From Azadirachta indica (Eukaryota > Streptophyta > Magnoliopsida > Sapindales > Meliaceae): a stretch of DNA of 64,000 nucleotides. Positions 61,386-64,000 of this stretch are shown in pieces. A model generated the notes under the pieces. The model was not told the DNA's origin. It did no database searches and worked only from the letters and a program-made list of their open reading frames with translations. Within the stretch, counting starts at the first letter, position 1, and every line of letters starts with the position of its first letter. The stretch lies in assembly GCA_022749755.1 (NCBI GenBank), contig CM040440.1, positions 11,581,269 to 11,645,268 of the forward strand, given 5' to 3'. The translations under genes were made by a program, and so were the position numbers.

Positions 61386-61454
61386 ACCAAAAAGATCCTC
61401 ACAAAAGGGTGTGTTACAGAAGGTGTGGTCCGTCTCAAAATGAAGTCGTTTTTT

Positions 61455-62566
61455 GTGTCTATTTTGCGTTTGACTATTTTAGTCTCGAAAATCGTCCCAT
61501 TTTTGAAATAAAATACACATGAATGATCCTCATGCGATGTTGATTAATAAGACACATGGCCTGTCTCAAAAAGAAGTGGTTTTTCCTCTCTGTTTTGCCT
61601 TTGACAATTTTTGCCTCGAAAATCGTCTTATTTTTTACTCCTTTATTTTCAAAATAAAACCTACCCAAATGATCATCTCACGATGGTAAGTAATAAGATG
61701 TATAGCCTGTCTCGAAATAAAGTCATTTTTCGTGCCCATTTTCCATTTGATAATTTCAGCCCCGAAAATCATCCCATTTTCAACTCTTTTGTTTTCAATA
61801 TGAAACACACCAGAACTGTCCTCACACGACGTTGAGCAACAATACGTGTGGCTCTCTCAAAACAAAGTATTTTTTGTGTTTGCTTTGCGTTTGACAATTT
61901 CATCCCCGAAAATCGTCTCATTTTATACTTCTTTGTCTTAGAAATAAAATACACAAGAATGTTCTACATGCGATGGTGAGTGACAAGACTTGTGACCTAT
62001 CTCAAAATAAAGTTATTTTTCATATCCGTTGTGCATTTGACAATTTCGGCCCTGAAAATCATCCCATTTTCTACTCCTCCATTTACGAAATAAAATATAT
62101 AGAAACGATTCTCATGCAATAGTGAGTAACAAGATGCATGATCTCAAAATGTAGTTGCATTTCCTATCTAATTTGAGTTTGACAATTTTGGCCTCGAAAA
62201 TTGTCCCATTTTTTACTTTTTTTTTAAATGAAACGCACCAAAACAATTCTCACGCGATAGTGAGTAATAGGATGCATGACCCGTCTCGAAATGAAATCGT
62301 TTTTCATCTCAGCTTTGTATTTGATAATTTTGGCCCCCAAAATTGTCCCATTTTGACTCCTCCATTTTTGACGTGAAATGTATTGGAATGATTTTCATGC
62401 AATGGTAAGTACCAAAACGTCTGGCCCGTCACAAAACGTAGTTGTTTTTCGTGTCCCTTTTGTGTTTGACAATTTTGGCCCTAAAAATCGTCTCATTTTT
62501 TACTCCATTTTTTATATGAAAATGTATCGGAACAATCCTCATGCAATGGTGAGTAACAAGATATTT
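61455..62566 (+). repeat. Tandem array, about 8 units of roughly 145 bp
   Basis: TTTGACAATTT.GGCC.CGAAAATCGTCCC recurs at about 61463, 61595, 61746, 61890, 62036, 62178, 62320 and 62466. Each unit also has ATAAAA.ACAC, a TCATGCGATGGTGAGTAACAAGA-like stretch and CTGTCTCAAAA.GAAGT. Copies differ by many substitutions. Short frames through it are an effect of the repeat. Confidence 0.8.
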
Positions 62567-64000
62567 TGATGCAAACAAAGTTGCGCAACTATGCATATAA
62601 GAGGGAGAACTCTCATGCGGGCTTGGAGAGAGTCAAGAGCAGCATTTATATGATTTAATAAGCTTTCCAAGTGGGCCAAATTACAAGAGATGGGCTGAAT
62701 GCCTGACGAAAATTCAAGTAAGCTACAAAAAAAAGAATAAAATAGTCCTGTGCTACTAATTCCTAATGCTGCATGAATAATTTAGGCTTTTGAAGAATTC
62801 TTGTTTCACACAAAATTAGTTTCCTACTTTATTTAGGATCGTTATTTTTATGTTTGTTAATAAGATTAGGATTATAGTTTTTTTCCTTTAATTTAGTATT
62901 TCTATTCCTATTTAAATTAGGATTTTCTATTTCTCCTTAATTTTAGATTTCCAATTTTATTTTAATTAGGATTTATTTTAGATTATATACATGGGGCTAA
63001 CATTATATTGAAATTTAAAACATTGGTTCTTAGAATACTGTTTTCAATGAGAAATAAATTATTTCTTTAATTCCTTTAAGAACTTGTGAACTTATCAAAA
63101 AATGATATTTTTATGGCGTTTAACAACTAAACTTATCACCTTACTTCTTGAGTAATTTTTGAGATTTCTGGTGTGACATCTTCAAACTACTGTAGTTCTT
63201 GGTTTTTATCTTGCTAGATAATAGATTAAGGCTCAACAAATTTGCATTTTGAAAATCTTGAATTTTTGTATCACATTTGGCGTCGGGTTTCTATCACTCG
63301 TTAGCAAGGTTCACATCAATTTGATATCAAAGCTTTGTTTCAAAATTTGAGGACAAATCTTCGTCAAGAGGGGGAGAATGATGCAAACAAAGTTGTGTAA
63401 CCTTGTATATAAGAAAGAGAACTCTCACGTGGGCTTTGAGAGAGTTAAGAGCAACATTAACATGATTCAATAAGCTTTCTAAGTAGGCCAAATTACAAGA
63501 GATTAGCTGAATGCATGATACAAATTCAAATGCTGTAAGAAGAAGAATAAAATAGCCCTAAGCTACTAAGTCCTAATGCCTCATGGATAATGTGGGCTTT
63601 TAAAGAATTATTGTTCCATACAAAATTAATTTCTCAGTTTGTTTAAGATTGTTATTTTTATGTTTATTAATTAGATTAGGGTTATAGTTTTTTCCTTTAA
63701 TTTAGAATTTCTATTCTTATTTAAGTTAGGATTTTCTATTTCTACTTAATTTTAGATTTCTATTTCTATTTTAATTAGGATTTATATTAGCCTATATATA
63801 TAGAGTTAACATTATATTGAAATTAAGAACATTGGTTCTTAGAATATTGTTTTCAATGTGATACTGAAAAATGGAGGTATGTGGGAAAATTAATGTTTTC
63901 TATTTCAAGCTCTATTCCTAATATTAACAATAAAGAGATACAGAAACACCACCCTAAAATTGTTATTAAAGGTTGTAGAGTTTCAAAGAAAACACTCACC
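62567..64000 (+). mobile_element. Miniature two-LTR gypsy-like element, truncated by the window edge
   Basis: LTR 1 is 62567-63275 (TGATGCAAAC...TATCACA). The second LTR starts at 63379 and runs past 64000. Only 103 bp lie between them: TTTGGCGTCGGGTTTC, a possible primer site, next to LTR 1, then TTGATATCAAAGC, then the purine tract AAGAGGGGGAGAA before LTR 2. There is no coding, so it is a TRIM-like derivative. It is the same family as the solo LTR at 60702-61385. Confidence 0.75.

Noticed and set aside
1..64000. tRNA or rRNA genes
   Set aside because: Scanning for tRNA B-box-like GGTTCGA contexts with a matching A-box gave no convincing cloverleaf, and no rRNA landmarks were seen; a tRNAscan run would be decisive.
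1..64000. A novel multi-gene biological system
   Set aside because: Everything recognisable belongs to two known host gene families or known transposon classes; no cluster of unassigned conserved genes was found.

Overview
The window is plant nuclear DNA, most likely from a eudicot. It has long AT-rich non-coding stretches, GT-AG introns, two plant single-copy-type genes and many plant transposon families (Ty1/copia, Ty3/gypsy, CACTA, Mutator-like, TRIM, MITE). The species cannot be fixed from sequence alone; a woody rosid would fit. No bacterial-style operon, CRISPR array, phage or rRNA/tRNA gene was seen.

Only two host genes are well supported, both on the + strand. At 11247-19499 there is a 16-exon gene for the GPI-anchor inositol acyltransferase PIGW/GWT1, rebuilt here exon by exon. 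It carries an apparent one-base deletion in exon 13. At 52229-54174 there is a three-exon bHLH transcription factor of subfamily Ia, closest to Arabidopsis bHLH71. The two genes have no visible functional link.

Layout: 1-3916, internal part and 3' LTR of a non-autonomous copia-like element whose gag-like ORF is split by a 606-bp LTR-like insertion; 3917-4720, a dispersed repeat with an inverted partner near 32.4-33.3 kb; 5410-6932, a decayed MULE transposase; 8.3-10.3 kb, very AT-rich; 10315-11123, a TIR element next to the PIGW promoter; 11.2-19.5 kb, PIGW with a complete TRIM in intron 11; 20153-21293 and 23117-25632, two Mutator-like elements, each with a perfect 9-bp target duplication; 26.1-26.9 kb, tandem duplications; 29000-37698, a CACTA element with decayed transposase and Ulp1-like genes and a nested retroelement; 40.9-44.9 kb, LTR plus gag of a Tat/Athila-type gypsy element with a MITE in the LTR; 45.0-45.7 kb, a copia LTR and primer-binding site; 48.7-50.25 kb, a very large AT-rich inverted repeat; 50936-51697, a TIR element upstream of the bHLH gene; 55.4-56.95 kb, copia RNase H and LTR remnants; 57-59.3 kb, gypsy-like repeat ends and a MITE; 59.5-64 kb, gypsy remnants, a solo LTR with a 6-bp target duplication, a ~145-bp tandem array, and a miniature two-LTR element running off the right edge.

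I found no convincing new biological system. The most informative observations are the PIGW frameshift, several precisely bounded insertions with target-site duplications, the nested transposon history, and the large palindrome. Element edges marked approximate were judged by eye.
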